Assembly: GCF_000718555.1 (NCBI RefSeq)
Contig: NZ_JOAN01000021.1
Location: 47,135-111,134 of the forward strand
DNA length: 64,000 bases
DNA from: Micromonospora chokoriensis
GTDB lineage: Bacteria > Actinomycetota > Actinomycetes > Mycobacteriales > Micromonosporaceae
Direction: 5' to 3'
A program made the translations under genes and the position numbers. Under the pieces are notes generated by a model. It was given only the letters and a program-made list of their open reading frames with translations. It searched no databases and was not told the DNA's origin. Positions 1-8,788 of this stretch are shown in pieces. Numbering within the stretch: position 1 is the first letter of the stretch; every line of letters starts with the position of its first letter.

Positions 1-767
1 CCAGCGGTCTCATGTACCGCCAGGTCGACGACATGAAGGACCTTTACTACAAGAACATCGAAGTCTCGATCTTCCTCAAGACGGACGTCACCGATGCGCA
101 GCGCGAGCAGGTGCAGGGGCAGCTTGAGGCCGACCCGCTGATCAACAACGTCATCTACGTCGACAAGACCGAGGCGTACAAGCGGTTCCAGGAGATGTTC
201 CAGGACGCGCCGGATCTGATCAGCGCCGTCAAGGAGGACAGCCTCCCGCCGTCGTTCCGGATCAAGCTGAAGAACCCGGAGCAGTACAAGAACATCTACG
301 ACCAGTACAAGAACACCGAGGGTGTCGAAGAGATCATCGATCAGAGTCGACTGCTCGACAAGATCTTCAACATCCTCACCTCGATCCAGAACATCGCGTT
401 GGCCGCTGCCGTCGTGATGGCCATCGCCGCCCTGCTGCTGGTCGCGAACACCATTCAGGTGGCCGCGTACAGCAAGCGGCGTGAGGTGGCGGTCATGAAG
501 CTGGTCGGCGCGTCCAACTGGTTCATCCAGGCGCCGTTCGTGCTGGAGGCCGTGGTGGCCGGCCTGATCGGCTCACTGCTGGGTCTGGTCGCCCTGGTCG
601 CGGCGAAATACCTGCTCTTCGAACGGTCACTCAGCGCGTTGGATGGGCTGCTCTCGCCGATCACCTGGGGTGACATCCTGTTCATCTTCCCGCTGATGGC
701 TGGCGTCGGTGGTCTGGTCAGCGCAGGCACCGCCTGGATCACCCTGCGCTTCTACCTGCGGGTCTAG
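1..767 (+). CDS. ftsX: Cell-division protein FtsX, 3' part (5' end outside window)
   Basis: FtsX is the membrane partner of the ATPase FtsE; together they activate septal peptidoglycan hydrolases. The reading frame is open from the window edge and the first visible ATG (12) is internal. Visible are most of the extracytoplasmic loop (acidic/aromatic, residues 1-115), then three hydrophobic segments at about 120-150, 175-200 and 218-240. The cytoplasmic motif 'KRREVAVMKLVGAS' between the first two is the FtsX/ABC-permease signature that contacts the ATPase. The usual length is near 300 residues, so about 50, including the first transmembrane helix, lie upstream. smpB follows in the same direction, the usual actinobacterial ftsE-ftsX-smpB order. 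Family assignment is secure. Confidence 0.95.
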   Translation, partial: SGLMYRQVDDMKDLYYKNIEVSIFLKTDVTDAQREQVQGQLEADPLINNVIYVDKTEAYKRFQEMFQDAPDLISAVKEDSLPPSFRIKLKNPEQYKNIYDQYKNTEGVEEIIDQSRLLDKIFNILTSIQNIALAAAVVMAIAALLLVANTIQVAAYSKRREVAVMKLVGASNWFIQAPFVLEAVVAGLIGSLLGLVALVAAKYLLFERSLSALDGLLSPITWGDILFIFPLMAGVGGLVSAGTAWITLRFYLRV

Positions 768-797
768 GCACCGCACGGGGTCGACCCGTCGTCTCTC

Positions 798-844
798 AAG
801 GGCCCTCCCGCAGCCGGAAATAAACGGCGCGGGAGGGTCCTTGT
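798..844 (+). terminator. Intrinsic-type terminator after ftsX
   Basis: Arms GGCCCTCCCGC (801-811) and GCGGGAGGGTCC (829-840) form a GC-rich stem, with G-U wobble near the base, closed by a loop of about 17 nt and followed by a short TTGTC. It sits 33 bases after the ftsX stop and before the likely smpB promoter (TAACAT at 853-858). The poly-U tail is weak, as is common in actinobacteria. Confidence 0.7.
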
Positions 845-919
845 CATTCGGGTAACATGATCGGTTGTCCGGCCGGGGTGAGCCCGGCCAGGGACGTTGC
901 AGGAGAGGGGGTGGCACCG

Positions 920-1399
920 ATGCCACGGGAAAAGGGGCGCAAGGTGGTCGCCTCCAACAAGAAGGCGCGCCACGACTACGCGATCCTCGACACGTACGAG
1001 GCGGGCATGGCGCTGACCGGCACCGAGGTCAAGTCGCTGCGGGCCGGGCGGGCGTCGCTTGTCGACGCGTTCGCTCAGGAGCGGGACAACGAGCTGTTCC
1101 TGCATTCCATGCACATCCCGGAGTACACCCAGGGCACCTGGACCAACCACGAGCCCCGGCGTACCCGCAAGCTGCTGCTCAACCGGGGCGAGCTCGACAA
1201 GCTTCTCGGCAAGACCCGCGAGGGCGGTCTGACCATCGTCCCGTTGCAGGTCTACTTCTCCGACGGCTGGGCCAAGGTCGAGATTGCCCTGGCCAAGGGC
1301 AAGAAGTCGTACGACAAGCGGCAGGATCTCGCCAAGCGGGACGCGGACCGGGAGATCGCCCGGGTGTCTGGTCGGCGCGGCAAGGGCATGGACGACTAG
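920..1399 (+). CDS. smpB: SsrA-binding protein SmpB
   Basis: SmpB binds the tRNA-like domain of tmRNA and carries it to the A site of stalled ribosomes (trans-translation). The start is placed at ATG 920 because the conserved N-terminus '[20 protein letters not shown]' begins there and AGGAGAGG (901-908) lies at good spacing; an in-frame GTG at 911 is possible but too close. The 159-residue length is typical. The core '[19 protein letters not shown]' and the basic C-terminal tail ([19 protein letters not shown]..) that mimics an anticodon stem are intact. Its RNA partner ssrA lies about 100 bases downstream on the same strand. Confidence 0.97.
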   Translation: MPREKGRKVVASNKKARHDYAILDTYEAGMALTGTEVKSLRAGRASLVDAFAQERDNELFLHSMHIPEYTQGTWTNHEPRRTRKLLLNRGELDKLLGKTREGGLTIVPLQVYFSDGWAKVEIALAKGKKSYDKRQDLAKRDADREIARVSGRRGKGMDD

Positions 1400-1413
1400 T
1401 TCATCCTTTTTGT

Positions 1414-1435
1414 CCGGGTCGGCATGCCGGCCCGG
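1414..1435 (+). terminator. Hairpin after smpB
   Basis: CCGGGTCGGCATGCCGGCCCGG folds into a nearly perfect stem 15 bases after the smpB stop. There is no U-tract, so termination activity is inferred only. Confidence 0.4.
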
Positions 1436-1503
1436 GGCTCGGGATGAAAGCGGTTGCGGCAGGCGTTAGTCTTGTCAGTGCCACCACATCGGTGGCCTGT
1501 CGA

Positions 1504-1879
1504 GGGGGTGACTGGTTTCGACTTCGTACGCAGCGACAGGGGAAGCGAGCCGAGGAAGCCGACGTCGTCTCGAGAATCGGTCGTCGGAAACTTATAAGCG
1601 CCAAGAACAATCGCGCTGACTTCGCTCTCGCCGCCTGAGGCGAGTAGCTAAGTCTGTCGGCCTGGGAACGCCTTCGTCCCAGTAGCCGGCATCAGCTAGA
1701 AGGCTGGCCAATCGGACCCGGTCGCGGGGTCCGTGCGGCGAGATTAATCAGCGACTGGGCCCGTCACACCAACTTGCTCGCGTGAGCGGTGGGGCCGAGT
1801 AGAGGCACAGCGAGCTGCGCTCGGAGAAGCCCTGACAAACCGGCGAAGGACCCGGGTTCGATTCCCGGCACCTCCACCA
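1504..1879 (+). ncRNA. ssrA: Transfer-messenger RNA (tmRNA)
   Basis: One-piece tmRNA that rescues stalled ribosomes and adds a degradation tag. The acceptor stem pairs GGGGGTG (1504-1510) with CACCTCC (1869-1875), followed by encoded ACCA (1876-1879). The T-arm GGTTCGATTCC is intact near the 3' end. The mRNA-like part starts at resume codon GCC (1600-1602) and encodes AKNNRADFALAA before TGA (1636-1638). The tag ends in the LAA recognised by ClpXP. It sits downstream of smpB. The pairing defines both ends; internal pseudoknots were not folded. Confidence 0.96.
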
Positions 1880-1890
1880 CCTCGAACGAA

Positions 1891-1922
1891 GCGCCCCGGC
1901 CCACCAGCCGGGGCGCTTTGTT
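1891..1922 (+). terminator. Rho-independent terminator of ssrA
   Basis: GCGCCCCGGC (1891-1900), loop CCACCA, GCCGGGGCGC (1907-1916), then TTTGTT. A perfect 10-bp GC stem directly after the tmRNA 3' end. Confidence 0.9.
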
Positions 1923-1968
1923 GTCCGCCGAGGATGGCCGGCGGCCCGACTCGCCTACGCTGCCCCCT

Positions 1969-2649
1969 GTGACAAACGAGGAGCTGCGCCTGTCGGTCGG
2001 CGCGTCGCCCGGCCAGCGCATCGTGGCGGTGGTGGCCGGCGTCTTCATCGCGGCCGTCGGCGCGGCGTTCGTGGCGTTGCCGCTCGTCGCCGACGGGTTG
2101 CTGCGCCGGCTGACCGGCCCGGGTGACGCCCTCGCCTCCTATGAGGAGGCCCGCGACCTGCCACCGGGAATGCTGCCGCCCGCGCTTCAGAATTCCGGTG
2201 CCGACTCGAACCAGGCCGGGCTCAGCCCGTTCGTCGGCCTGTGTGGTCTGCCCTTCGTCCTGCTCGGCGTCTTCCTCGTGCTGCGGGTGCTGCGCACGGC
2301 AGCATGGCTGGACGGCAGCCGGGCCCGGGTACGCGGCGCGGTGCGGAGCCGCACCGTCGACCTCGCCACCGCCCAGATCGAGTCCGGCGCGGTGTCGTAT
2401 CGCGAGCCGGACGACGACGGTCCGGCCGGCGGCCCGCAGGTGCGCGCCATTCTCGCCACCGACCGGGGGAGTGCGCGGGGGGTCACCATCCCACTGCGCG
2501 GCATGGGGCTGCCCAGCCTGCCGCCGTCCGAGCTGCGGGCGCTGGCCGACGCGATCACGACGGGCCGACCGGGCGACGGGCCCGACGGTGACGCGCAGGC
2601 CGTGGCCGACCAACTGCGTCGCCTGGCCGAGCGCCCGCCGACCGGCTGA
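1969..2649 (+). CDS. Hypothetical membrane protein with two predicted helices
   Basis: A 226-residue protein of unknown function. GTG 1969 is chosen because an upstream in-frame ATG (1789) lies inside the tmRNA gene. Hydrophobic segments at about 17-43 (IVAVVAGVFIAAVGAAFVAL) and 84-103 (FVGLCGLPFVLLGVFLVLRV) flank an extracytoplasmic loop. The C-terminal ~110 residues are soluble and resemble the small beta-rich domain seen in actinobacterial 'DUF3592-like' envelope proteins, but I cannot assign a family. It is followed after 62 bases by a lipoprotein gene on the same strand, so they may be co-transcribed. Confidence 0.75.
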   Translation: MTNEELRLSVGASPGQRIVAVVAGVFIAAVGAAFVALPLVADGLLRRLTGPGDALASYEEARDLPPGMLPPALQNSGADSNQAGLSPFVGLCGLPFVLLGVFLVLRVLRTAAWLDGSRARVRGAVRSRTVDLATAQIESGAVSYREPDDDGPAGGPQVRAILATDRGSARGVTIPLRGMGLPSLPPSELRALADAITTGRPGDGPDGDAQAVADQLRRLAERPPTG

Positions 2650-2711
2650 GCGGGGCCGCACGGGCTCTGCGGGTCGGGAACCGGCCGGTCTACCGACGCG
2701 TCGAACCGGAC

Positions 2712-3665
2712 ATGCGTCGACCGGCCCTGCTGCTCGTACTTCCGTTGTTGCTCACCGCTGCCTGTGCGGCGACCGACGCCGGCACGGCCGACGGCCCACG
2801 CGGCCCGACGCGCGGCGCGGAGGCGTTCGAACAGCGGGCCGCTCAGGTCGCTGAGGCGTGGCGGCCCGGCCCCGACTGGCGCACGGGGTACGTGCCGCTG
2901 GAGGGGCCGACCCTGCTCACCGGTGACCCGGGCTTCACCCCCGACACCGAGGCGGCCTTCCGGGCCGGCTGGTACCGGGCGGCGGTCCCGATACCGCCCA
3001 CCCGGGTCGGCGGCGAGATCCGCTTTCCGGACGGACGGCTGACGCTGCCGTTGGTCAGCGCCGCCGAGGCGTACCGGCAGCTCGACCAGGGTGACCCGTT
3101 GCCCTGCCCCGGGCGGCCGAAGCGGCCCGGCCGACCGACACCCGGGGGCCCCACCGTCGAGCCGGGGCCGGACGGGTGGGACACCAGCAGCACGCAGACC
3201 GCCTGCCTTGCGCTCACCGTCACCGCTGTGACGTTCGGTGCCGTGCCGGTCCGCACGAGCCGGGGTGCGGCGCAGGTCCCGGCCTGGCTGTTCACCATCA
3301 AGGAGTTGGCCGTCCCGGTGGCCCGGCTCGCCGTCGCGCCGACGGCGGTCACACCCGTCCCCGAGGCCACCGCACCGGCCCGGCCGCTGCCGGACGGGTT
3401 GGTGGCCGCCCAGGACCTGGCCGCCGTCGACGACGCCCGGTTGACCGTGCGGCTCGGCGTCGGCGCGTGCGACACCGGGATCACCCCGTTGGTGTGGGAA
3501 CGGCCGGACGTCGTGGTGGTCGGTGGCCGAGTCACCCGGGCCACCGGCGAATGCATCGCCCTGCTGAAGCTGGAGCCGGTCACCGTCACCCTCGCGGCGC
3601 CGCTGGGCACCCGGCCGGTGCTGGACGTCTCCACCGGTGCCCCGCTGTCGATCGCACCGCGCTGA
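2712..3665 (+). CDS. Putative lipoprotein of unknown function
   Basis: A 317-residue exported protein. The N-terminus MRRPALLLVLPLLLTAAC is a type II signal peptide with lipobox LTAAC, so Cys18 would be lipidated after cleavage and the protein anchored to the outer face of the membrane. The rest is Pro/Val/Thr-rich with four further cysteines and no motif I recognise. It lies 62 bases after a two-helix membrane protein on the same strand and converges on the decarboxylase gene, whose stop is 9 bases away. Function unknown. Confidence 0.8.
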   Translation: MRRPALLLVLPLLLTAACAATDAGTADGPRGPTRGAEAFEQRAAQVAEAWRPGPDWRTGYVPLEGPTLLTGDPGFTPDTEAAFRAGWYRAAVPIPPTRVGGEIRFPDGRLTLPLVSAAEAYRQLDQGDPLPCPGRPKRPGRPTPGGPTVEPGPDGWDTSSTQTACLALTVTAVTFGAVPVRTSRGAAQVPAWLFTIKELAVPVARLAVAPTAVTPVPEATAPARPLPDGLVAAQDLAAVDDARLTVRLGVGACDTGITPLVWERPDVVVVGGRVTRATGECIALLKLEPVTVTLAAPLGTRPVLDVSTGAPLSIAPR

Positions 3666-3674
3666 CGAGCCGCC

Positions 3675-5276
3675 TCAGAGGAGCCGGGGCACGTCGGTGC
3701 TGATCGGCACCGGCAACACCGTGGGCCGGTCGGCGCGCAGCCCGGTGGCGAGCGCCGCGCCGAGCTGATCGGGGGTCTCCACCACCTGCGTGGCGCAGCC
3801 GTAGCCGGCCGCGATCGCGATGATGTCCAGCCCCGGCAGGTCCAGGCCGGGCACCCCGGGAGTCTCCTTCAGCTCGGCGAACGCCTTGAGGATCGCGTAC
3901 TGCTGGTTGACCGGGACGACGACCACCACCGGCAGTGCCAGGCGCGCGGCCGTCCAGAGCGCCTGCACCGAGTAGTGGAATGAGCCGTCGCCGATCACCG
4001 CCACCACCGGGCGAGCGCGTCCGGCGTCCCGCTCGGCCAGGGCCACGCCGATCGCCGCCGGCAGGCCGTAGCCGAGACCACCGCTGGCCATCGTGAAGTA
4101 CGACGCCGGGCGGGTGATCCGAAGCTGACGACGCAGCGCGGACAGATTGGACGGTGACTCCTGGACCAGCACGCCGTCGGCCGGCCAGTGTGCGGCCAGC
4201 GCGGCGAACAACGCGTCGGCGCTCAGTGGGTTGGTGACCTCCGGCGGTGGCGGGGTGGCCCGTGGCGCGGGTGCCGGCCGGTCGCTCGGCGGCACCCGTT
4301 CGACAAGCGCGGTCAACGCCAGCCCGGGGTCGCTGAGCAGGCTGTCCCCGACCGGGGCTCGCGCGGCCTCGTCGGGGTCGTCCGTGACGTGCAGCAGGCG
4401 GGCGCCGTCGGGCAGGTGCCCGCCCGGCACGTACGGGTAGTAGCGGAACACCGGGGCGCCGACGACCAGCACCGTGTCGTGCCCCTGCAGCGCCTCGGCC
4501 AGCGGCCCGATCGCGTACGGCAGCACTCCACGAAAGTGCGGGTGGTCCTCGGGGAACACGGCCCGCTCAGTGGCGGGGGCCGACCAGACCGGGGCGGCCA
4601 GCCGCTCGGCCAGCGCGACGGCCGCCGGCCAACTCGCCGAGCGGTCCACCCCCGGCCCGTACACGAGCACGGGGTTGCGGCTGCCGGCCAGGACCCGGGC
4701 GAACTCGTCCAGCCGCTGGGGGTCCGGTGCGAACCGGGTGGCCACGGTACGCGGCGCGGGCGGGGGGTCGGCTGGCTGTGCCCAGTCGTCCATCGGCAGG
4801 GAGAGAAAGACCGGACCGGCTGGTGGCTGCACCGCTGTCGCGTACGCCCGCAGCACCGCCGCGGGAATGTCCTGTGCCCGGGCCGGCTCGTAGGCCCACT
4901 TCACGTAGGGCTGCGGAAGCTCGGTGGGTCGGCGGCTGGCCAGCCGGGGTTCGAGGAGCAGCATCTCCCGTGTCTGCTGCCCGGCGGTGACGATCAGCGG
5001 GGTCTTGTTGTGCCAAGCGGTGACGAGGTTGCCCATGCCGTTGCCGGTGCCCGGGGCGGTGTGCAGGTTGACGTGGGTGGGCACTCCGGCGGCCTGGGCG
5101 TAGCCGTCGGCCATCGCGACGGCCGTCGCCTCGTGCAGCGCGTGAACGTAGTGGAAGTCGGTGGGGAAGTCCTGGAGGAACGGCTCCTCGGTGGAGCCGG
5201 GGTTGCCGAAGACGGTGGTCATGCCGAGGGTGCGGAGCACGTCGTACGTCGCGTCCCGGACCGTTGCCATCGCCAC
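3675..5276 (-). CDS. Thiamine-diphosphate-dependent decarboxylase, benzoylformate decarboxylase-like
   Basis: A 533-residue ThDP enzyme of the benzoylformate decarboxylase (BFD, MdlC) group, which converts phenylglyoxylate to benzaldehyde and CO2. Recognisable BFD landmarks are FGNPGSTEEPFL (Ser26 equivalent), the ALHEA glutamate that activates ThDP, NLHTAPGTGNGMG (His70 equivalent), and the GDGSFHYSVQALW...N diphosphate/Mg site. The segment matching BFD 'FRYHQY', which carries catalytic His281, reads FRYYPY here, so that histidine is replaced by tyrosine. No mandelate-pathway genes are adjacent. The start MAMATV follows the family; the second Met is equally possible. Fold secure, substrate uncertain. 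Confidence 0.85.
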   Translation of the reverse strand: MAMATVRDATYDVLRTLGMTTVFGNPGSTEEPFLQDFPTDFHYVHALHEATAVAMADGYAQAAGVPTHVNLHTAPGTGNGMGNLVTAWHNKTPLIVTAGQQTREMLLLEPRLASRRPTELPQPYVKWAYEPARAQDIPAAVLRAYATAVQPPAGPVFLSLPMDDWAQPADPPPAPRTVATRFAPDPQRLDEFARVLAGSRNPVLVYGPGVDRSASWPAAVALAERLAAPVWSAPATERAVFPEDHPHFRGVLPYAIGPLAEALQGHDTVLVVGAPVFRYYPYVPGGHLPDGARLLHVTDDPDEAARAPVGDSLLSDPGLALTALVERVPPSDRPAPAPRATPPPPEVTNPLSADALFAALAAHWPADGVLVQESPSNLSALRRQLRITRPASYFTMASGGLGYGLPAAIGVALAERDAGRARPVVAVIGDGSFHYSVQALWTAARLALPVVVVVPVNQQYAILKAFAELKETPGVPGLDLPGLDIIAIAAGYGCATQVVETPDQLGAALATGLRADRPTVLPVPISTDVPRLL

Positions 5277-5583
5277 CCGCCTCCATCTCGCGGGCAGCGA
5301 CGACCGCAGTCGCCTTCCCGATCAGCCGAATCTATCGGGATGTGACGGACCTTTCGGGCGTTTCCCGGCCGTCGGTGGTCCGGATCCGTCGATCACCGGG
5401 GGATCTGTTCTCGGGGGCATCAGCCCTTCGTCTTAACTGTCTGATCACCCGCCGGTCAGACCTTAGCCAGCGCCCAGGACGCAGGCTATGGTGCCAGGCA
5501 TGGCGTTGACAGCACGGCTGAACCCGATGCACCGGGCGGATCTGGTCGATGACCGGTCCTCGGCGCGGGCTCACGGTTGACGG
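5277..5583. other. Intergenic region between divergent genes
   Basis: 307 bases between the decarboxylase (minus) and the YqgE-like gene (plus). It should hold both promoters. I see no convincing -35/-10 pair, no RNA gene and no long palindrome. A 26-codon open frame (5500-5580) has no supporting feature. Confidence 0.5.
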
Positions 5584-6183
5584 GTGTGTGGCATGCAGGG
5601 AGAGGGCCAGGCGATCGGCGGACGAGCGATGGAGTCGATGACCGGGCGGCTGCTGGTCGCGACTCCGGCGCTCAAGGACCCGAACTTCGACCGTACGGTG
5701 GTGCTGCTGGTCGCCCATGAGCCGGGCGGCGCGCTCGGCGTGGTGCTGAACCGGGCCACCGAGGTGCCGGTGGCCGAGGTGCTCGGTGACTGGAGCGACC
5801 TGGCCCGCCACCCGGCGGTGCTCTTCGAGGGCGGCCCGGTGCAGCCCGACTCGGCCATCTGCCTCGCCCGCATGCGGCACCCGATGCGCCGGTTGAAGGG
5901 CTTCCACCAGGTCTCCGGGGCGGTCGGCACCATCGACCTCTCGGTCGACCCGGAACGGCTGCGGGAGAGCATCGGCGGCATTCGCGTCTTTGCCGGCTAC
6001 TCCGGCTGGGGCAGTGGCCAGTTGGAGCAGGAGATCGCCGACGGGTCCTGGTTCGTGCTGGACGGGCTGCCCGGGGATGCCTTCGTCGACCGGCCCGACG
6101 ACCTGTGGCCGATGGTGCTGCGCCGGCAGGGCGGGATGATGGCCGCGGTCGCACACTTCCCGCCGGACGTGGCGCTCAACTGA
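5584..6183 (+). CDS. YqgE/AlgH family protein (UPF0301)
   Basis: Member of the YqgE/AlgH (UPF0301) family, a widespread small cytosolic protein of uncertain function once proposed as a regulator in Pseudomonas. The conserved pattern is complete: GRLLVATPALKDPNFDRTVV at the start, HEPGGALGVVLNR, FEGGPVQPD in the middle, and RVFAGYSGWGSGQLEQEI near the C-terminus. It is 199 residues from ATG 5584; the family core begins at Met16 (ATG 5629), which is an alternative start, but the SD-like GGGAGAGG sits between the two and does not decide. tRNA-Ala follows in the same direction with its own promoter. Confidence 0.9.
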   Translation: MCGMQGEGQAIGGRAMESMTGRLLVATPALKDPNFDRTVVLLVAHEPGGALGVVLNRATEVPVAEVLGDWSDLARHPAVLFEGGPVQPDSAICLARMRHPMRRLKGFHQVSGAVGTIDLSVDPERLRESIGGIRVFAGYSGWGSGQLEQEIADGSWFVLDGLPGDAFVDRPDDLWPMVLRRQGGMMAAVAHFPPDVALN

Positions 6184-6210
6184 CCCGGATCGGCAGGGGG
6201 ACCCCGCGAG

Positions 6211-6239
6211 ATGACCATGCGGGCCGGTCTGTGTATAGT
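6211..6239 (+). promoter_or_regulatory. Probable promoter of the tRNA-Ala gene
   Basis: ATGACC (6211-6216), a 17-base spacer and TATAGT (6234-6239) give a good sigma70/HrdB-like promoter. Transcription would begin near 6246, about 27 bases before the mature tRNA 5' end. Confidence 0.65.
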
Positions 6240-6272
6240 TTCCCAGTGCCCGGGCAGCCGGGACAACAGCAA

Positions 6273-6345
6273 GGGGCCGTGGCGCAGCTGGTAGCGCACC
6301 ACACTGGCAGTGTGGGGGTCAGGGGTTCGAGTCCCCTCGGCTCCA
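6273..6345 (+). tRNA. tRNA-Ala (anticodon GGC)
   Basis: A 73-nt cloverleaf. Acceptor GGGGCCG pairs with CGGCTCC plus discriminator A, including the G3-U70 wobble that identifies tRNA-Ala. The anticodon stem CCACA/TGTGG holds loop CTGGCAG with anticodon GGC (6306-6308), reading GCC. The T-arm GGGGTTCGAGTCCCC is perfect. CCA is not encoded. Confidence 0.97.
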
Positions 6346-6352
6346 CCCTTGT

Positions 6353-6390
6353 GAAACGCCCTGACCGGGAAAATCCGGTCAGGGCGTTTC
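6353..6390. terminator. Bidirectional terminator between tRNA-Ala and the cellulase gene
   Basis: GAAACGCCCTGACCGG / CCGGTCAGGGCGTTTC is a perfect 16-bp stem with a 6-base loop. The A-run on the left and T-run on the right serve both strands, ending the tRNA transcript and the convergent cellulase transcript. Confidence 0.9.
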
Positions 6391-6428
6391 GCTGTTTGCG
6401 CTATCTGATCTACCTGGTGCCGCTTCGG

Positions 6429-8501
6429 TCAGGAGACGCTGCCGGTGACCGACGTTCCGGACTTCGCCACGCGGTACGTGATCTGTGTGCCGCTCCAGAA
6501 GTGGAACGTGAGGGTGACCGCCGAGCCGTCGTTGACCTCGGCGAAGAACTCCGGCTTCAGGATGATGGTGTTCGCCGCGTAGTCCGGTTGGAAGTTGCTC
6601 CAGAACTCCTTGTACGAGGTCCAGTTGGCCGGCCCGGCGGGGCTGCCATCGGCGTACTTGGCCTCCATGGTGGCGAGCAGGTCACCGCGGAACTGGGTGG
6701 GGATGGTGAACGAGCTGGTCGTGCCGGTGGCGGCGGCCTGCGTCGGCGGGTCGTAGGAGATGACGCTGATCGGCCACGGCACGCCCTGCGAGAAGTGCGC
6801 TTCGAGGTTGGCGTTCACGCCCGGGGTGCGGTTGCCGACCAGACGGGTCAGCGCCGCGCTGGTCAGGGTCAGCGTGTTGCCGGAGACGGTGTAGTCGGTG
6901 CCGCTGGTCAGCACGGTGCTGCCCTGCCGCAGGCTCCGGAACGACGCCCCGTTGAGGTTCAGGGTGAGGGATTTGCTGGTGATGGTGCCGGTACGGCGTA
7001 CGTAGATCTGGTCCGATGACGCGGTCGCGGACCGGGTGGTCCAGCTCGCCTTCATCAGGGCGTACAGGCCGGGGTCGCGCCACTGGAGGTCGTTGCGGTT
7101 GAGGAACGAGCCGGCGTCCCAGAGCATGGTGGTGAGTTTCCGGGTCCGGGCCTGGTAGCCGACGGCCTCGAAGAACTTGAGCAGTTCGCCGCGCTCGATG
7201 ATGCCGGGCCGGGTGTAGTCGTAGCTGAGCAGCGCCCACTCGCCGACGATCACCGGGATGCCCTTGGCGACGAAGGTGTTGTGCACCCGGTCGAAGCCGT
7301 CGACCATGTCCTGCTCGACGTTGGCGTCGTAGCGGGTGCCGCCGGCGATGTTGACGCTGAACGGCCACCATCCGTAGAAGTGGACGGTCGCCGCGATGTT
7401 GTTGTCGCCCAACTGGCTGATCGTGGTCGCCAACGCGTCGAGCTGGGCCTGGTTGGAGTTGGTGTTCAGGGTGGGCAGCACGAGCAGGCGGGTGGCGTTG
7501 TTCCCGCCGGACTGGCGCAGGAGTCGGACGAACGCGACGTTCAGCTCGCGCAGCACCTCGTCGCTCTGCGCATCACCGGAGGTGCCGGTGAACTGCGGTT
7601 CGTTGATGCTCTCGAAGACGAGCTTCGACGAGTGGCTGCGGAACGTGGTGGCGATCTGCGTCCAGAGCGCGGTGTAGCGGTTCATGACGTTCGTGCGGTC
7701 ACCGGGGTAGCCGTTGATCCACTGCCAGGAGTCGTGATGCAGGTTGACCAGCACGTAGAGGTTCTCCGCGAGCGCCCAGTCGACCACCTGGCGTACGCGG
7801 CTCAACCAGACCGCGTCGATCGTGTATGCCGGGGCGGATCCGTGGTGGTTGCTCCAGGTCACCGGGATGCGGATGCTGTTGTAGCCCTGCGACTTGATCT
7901 GGCGTAGCAGTGCCTGGGTCACCAGGGGGTTGCCCCACGCGGTCTCGTCGGGGATGGCGTCCAGGGTGTTGCCCAGGTTCCAGCCCGGCTGCATGGCCGC
8001 CACCGTCGCCATGGCGTCGCCGCCCGTCGGCGGCGGATCGGTGGGGGTCGGGGTCGGGGTCGGGGTCTCGCCCACTCGTCCCGTGCAGGTGACCCCGTTG
8101 AGGGCGAACGAACTCGGCGCGGTGTTGCCGCCGGTCCATGACCCGTTGAAGCCGAACGAGACCGTCGCGTTCGTGGCGATGGCCGCGTTGTAGCTCATGT
8201 TCCGCGCGGTGACCTGGTCACCCGACGAGGTGACCGTCGCGTTCCACGCCTGGGTGACCCGCTGGCCGGACGGGAACGCCCAGGTCACGCTCCAGCCGTT
8301 TACCGCGTCGCCGAGGTTGGTGATCTTCACGTCGGCGGTGAAGCCGCCCTGCCACTGCGACGGCACGGTGTACGCCACCTGGCAACCGGCCGCCGCCTGA
8401 GCGTTGCCGGCGACCATCAGGCCCGCCACCAGCAGTGTGAGCACTGCGCCGACGACGAGGCTGACCCGTCGATATGTCGTTCGGAGGTACTGCGAATTCA
8501 T
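6429..8501 (-). CDS. Secreted endoglucanase: CBM2 - GH5 - X2-like module
   Basis: A 690-residue exported beta-1,4-glucanase for cellulose breakdown. ATG 8501 is chosen over in-frame upstream codons because GAGGAG precedes it at 8 bases and a signal peptide starts there (basic MNSQYLRTTYRR, hydrophobic core, AQAAA cleavage near 35). About 38-138 is a CBM2 cellulose-binding domain (WQGGFTADVKITNLG, NGWSVTWAFPSG, with a terminal Cys pair). A TPTPTPTDPPP linker follows. About 165-480 is a GH5 catalytic domain: GWNLGNTLDA, IRIPVTW, ESINEP with the acid/base Glu, and VIVGEWAL with the nucleophile Glu. The last ~190 residues include an X2-like Ig module (LTLNLNGASFRSL..) and a further beta domain. 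A LacI-type operator lies in its predicted promoter. Confidence 0.93.
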   Translation of the reverse strand: MNSQYLRTTYRRVSLVVGAVLTLLVAGLMVAGNAQAAAGCQVAYTVPSQWQGGFTADVKITNLGDAVNGWSVTWAFPSGQRVTQAWNATVTSSGDQVTARNMSYNAAIATNATVSFGFNGSWTGGNTAPSSFALNGVTCTGRVGETPTPTPTPTDPPPTGGDAMATVAAMQPGWNLGNTLDAIPDETAWGNPLVTQALLRQIKSQGYNSIRIPVTWSNHHGSAPAYTIDAVWLSRVRQVVDWALAENLYVLVNLHHDSWQWINGYPGDRTNVMNRYTALWTQIATTFRSHSSKLVFESINEPQFTGTSGDAQSDEVLRELNVAFVRLLRQSGGNNATRLLVLPTLNTNSNQAQLDALATTISQLGDNNIAATVHFYGWWPFSVNIAGGTRYDANVEQDMVDGFDRVHNTFVAKGIPVIVGEWALLSYDYTRPGIIERGELLKFFEAVGYQARTRKLTTMLWDAGSFLNRNDLQWRDPGLYALMKASWTTRSATASSDQIYVRRTGTITSKSLTLNLNGASFRSLRQGSTVLTSGTDYTVSGNTLTLTSAALTRLVGNRTPGVNANLEAHFSQGVPWPISVISYDPPTQAAATGTTSSFTIPTQFRGDLLATMEAKYADGSPAGPANWTSYKEFWSNFQPDYAANTIILKPEFFAEVNDGSAVTLTFHFWSGTQITYRVAKSGTSVTGSVS

Positions 8502-8788
8502 CAGGAGAACTCCTCGCCAGAGTGGCGCGCCTGCGGTGATGGTTCGGCGGCCGGTGCGGTCGTGCCGGCTCCGGCGTGTGCGGGGCTGTGGAGGCGACGC
8601 CCGATGGCCCATCGGCGTCCGGAGAACGCTCCGGTCGGTACGTGAGCGGTCGGGGGCGGTCAGCCTTGACCCGGCGGCGAGTGCCAACCAGGACGCCCGG
8701 AGTGACCAGCCACGTTGCCCGTAGACCGCATCAGCGGCCGGCGCGGGTTGAGTGCAACGTCGAAGCGTGCCCTGCGCCTCTGCGGCCG

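Noticed and set aside
865..1638. Plus-strand frame running through smpB and into ssrA
   Set aside because: Its end is only the tmRNA tag reading frame; the rest is an out-of-frame shadow of smpB.
1789..1968. ATG start inside tmRNA for the following membrane protein
   Set aside because: The 60 extra codons overlap the structured tmRNA 3' domain and its terminator; GTG 1969 is more plausible.
6184..6272. tRNA-Ala as an integration site of a mobile element
   Set aside because: No integrase gene, no second copy of the tRNA 3' end and normal host genes on both sides.
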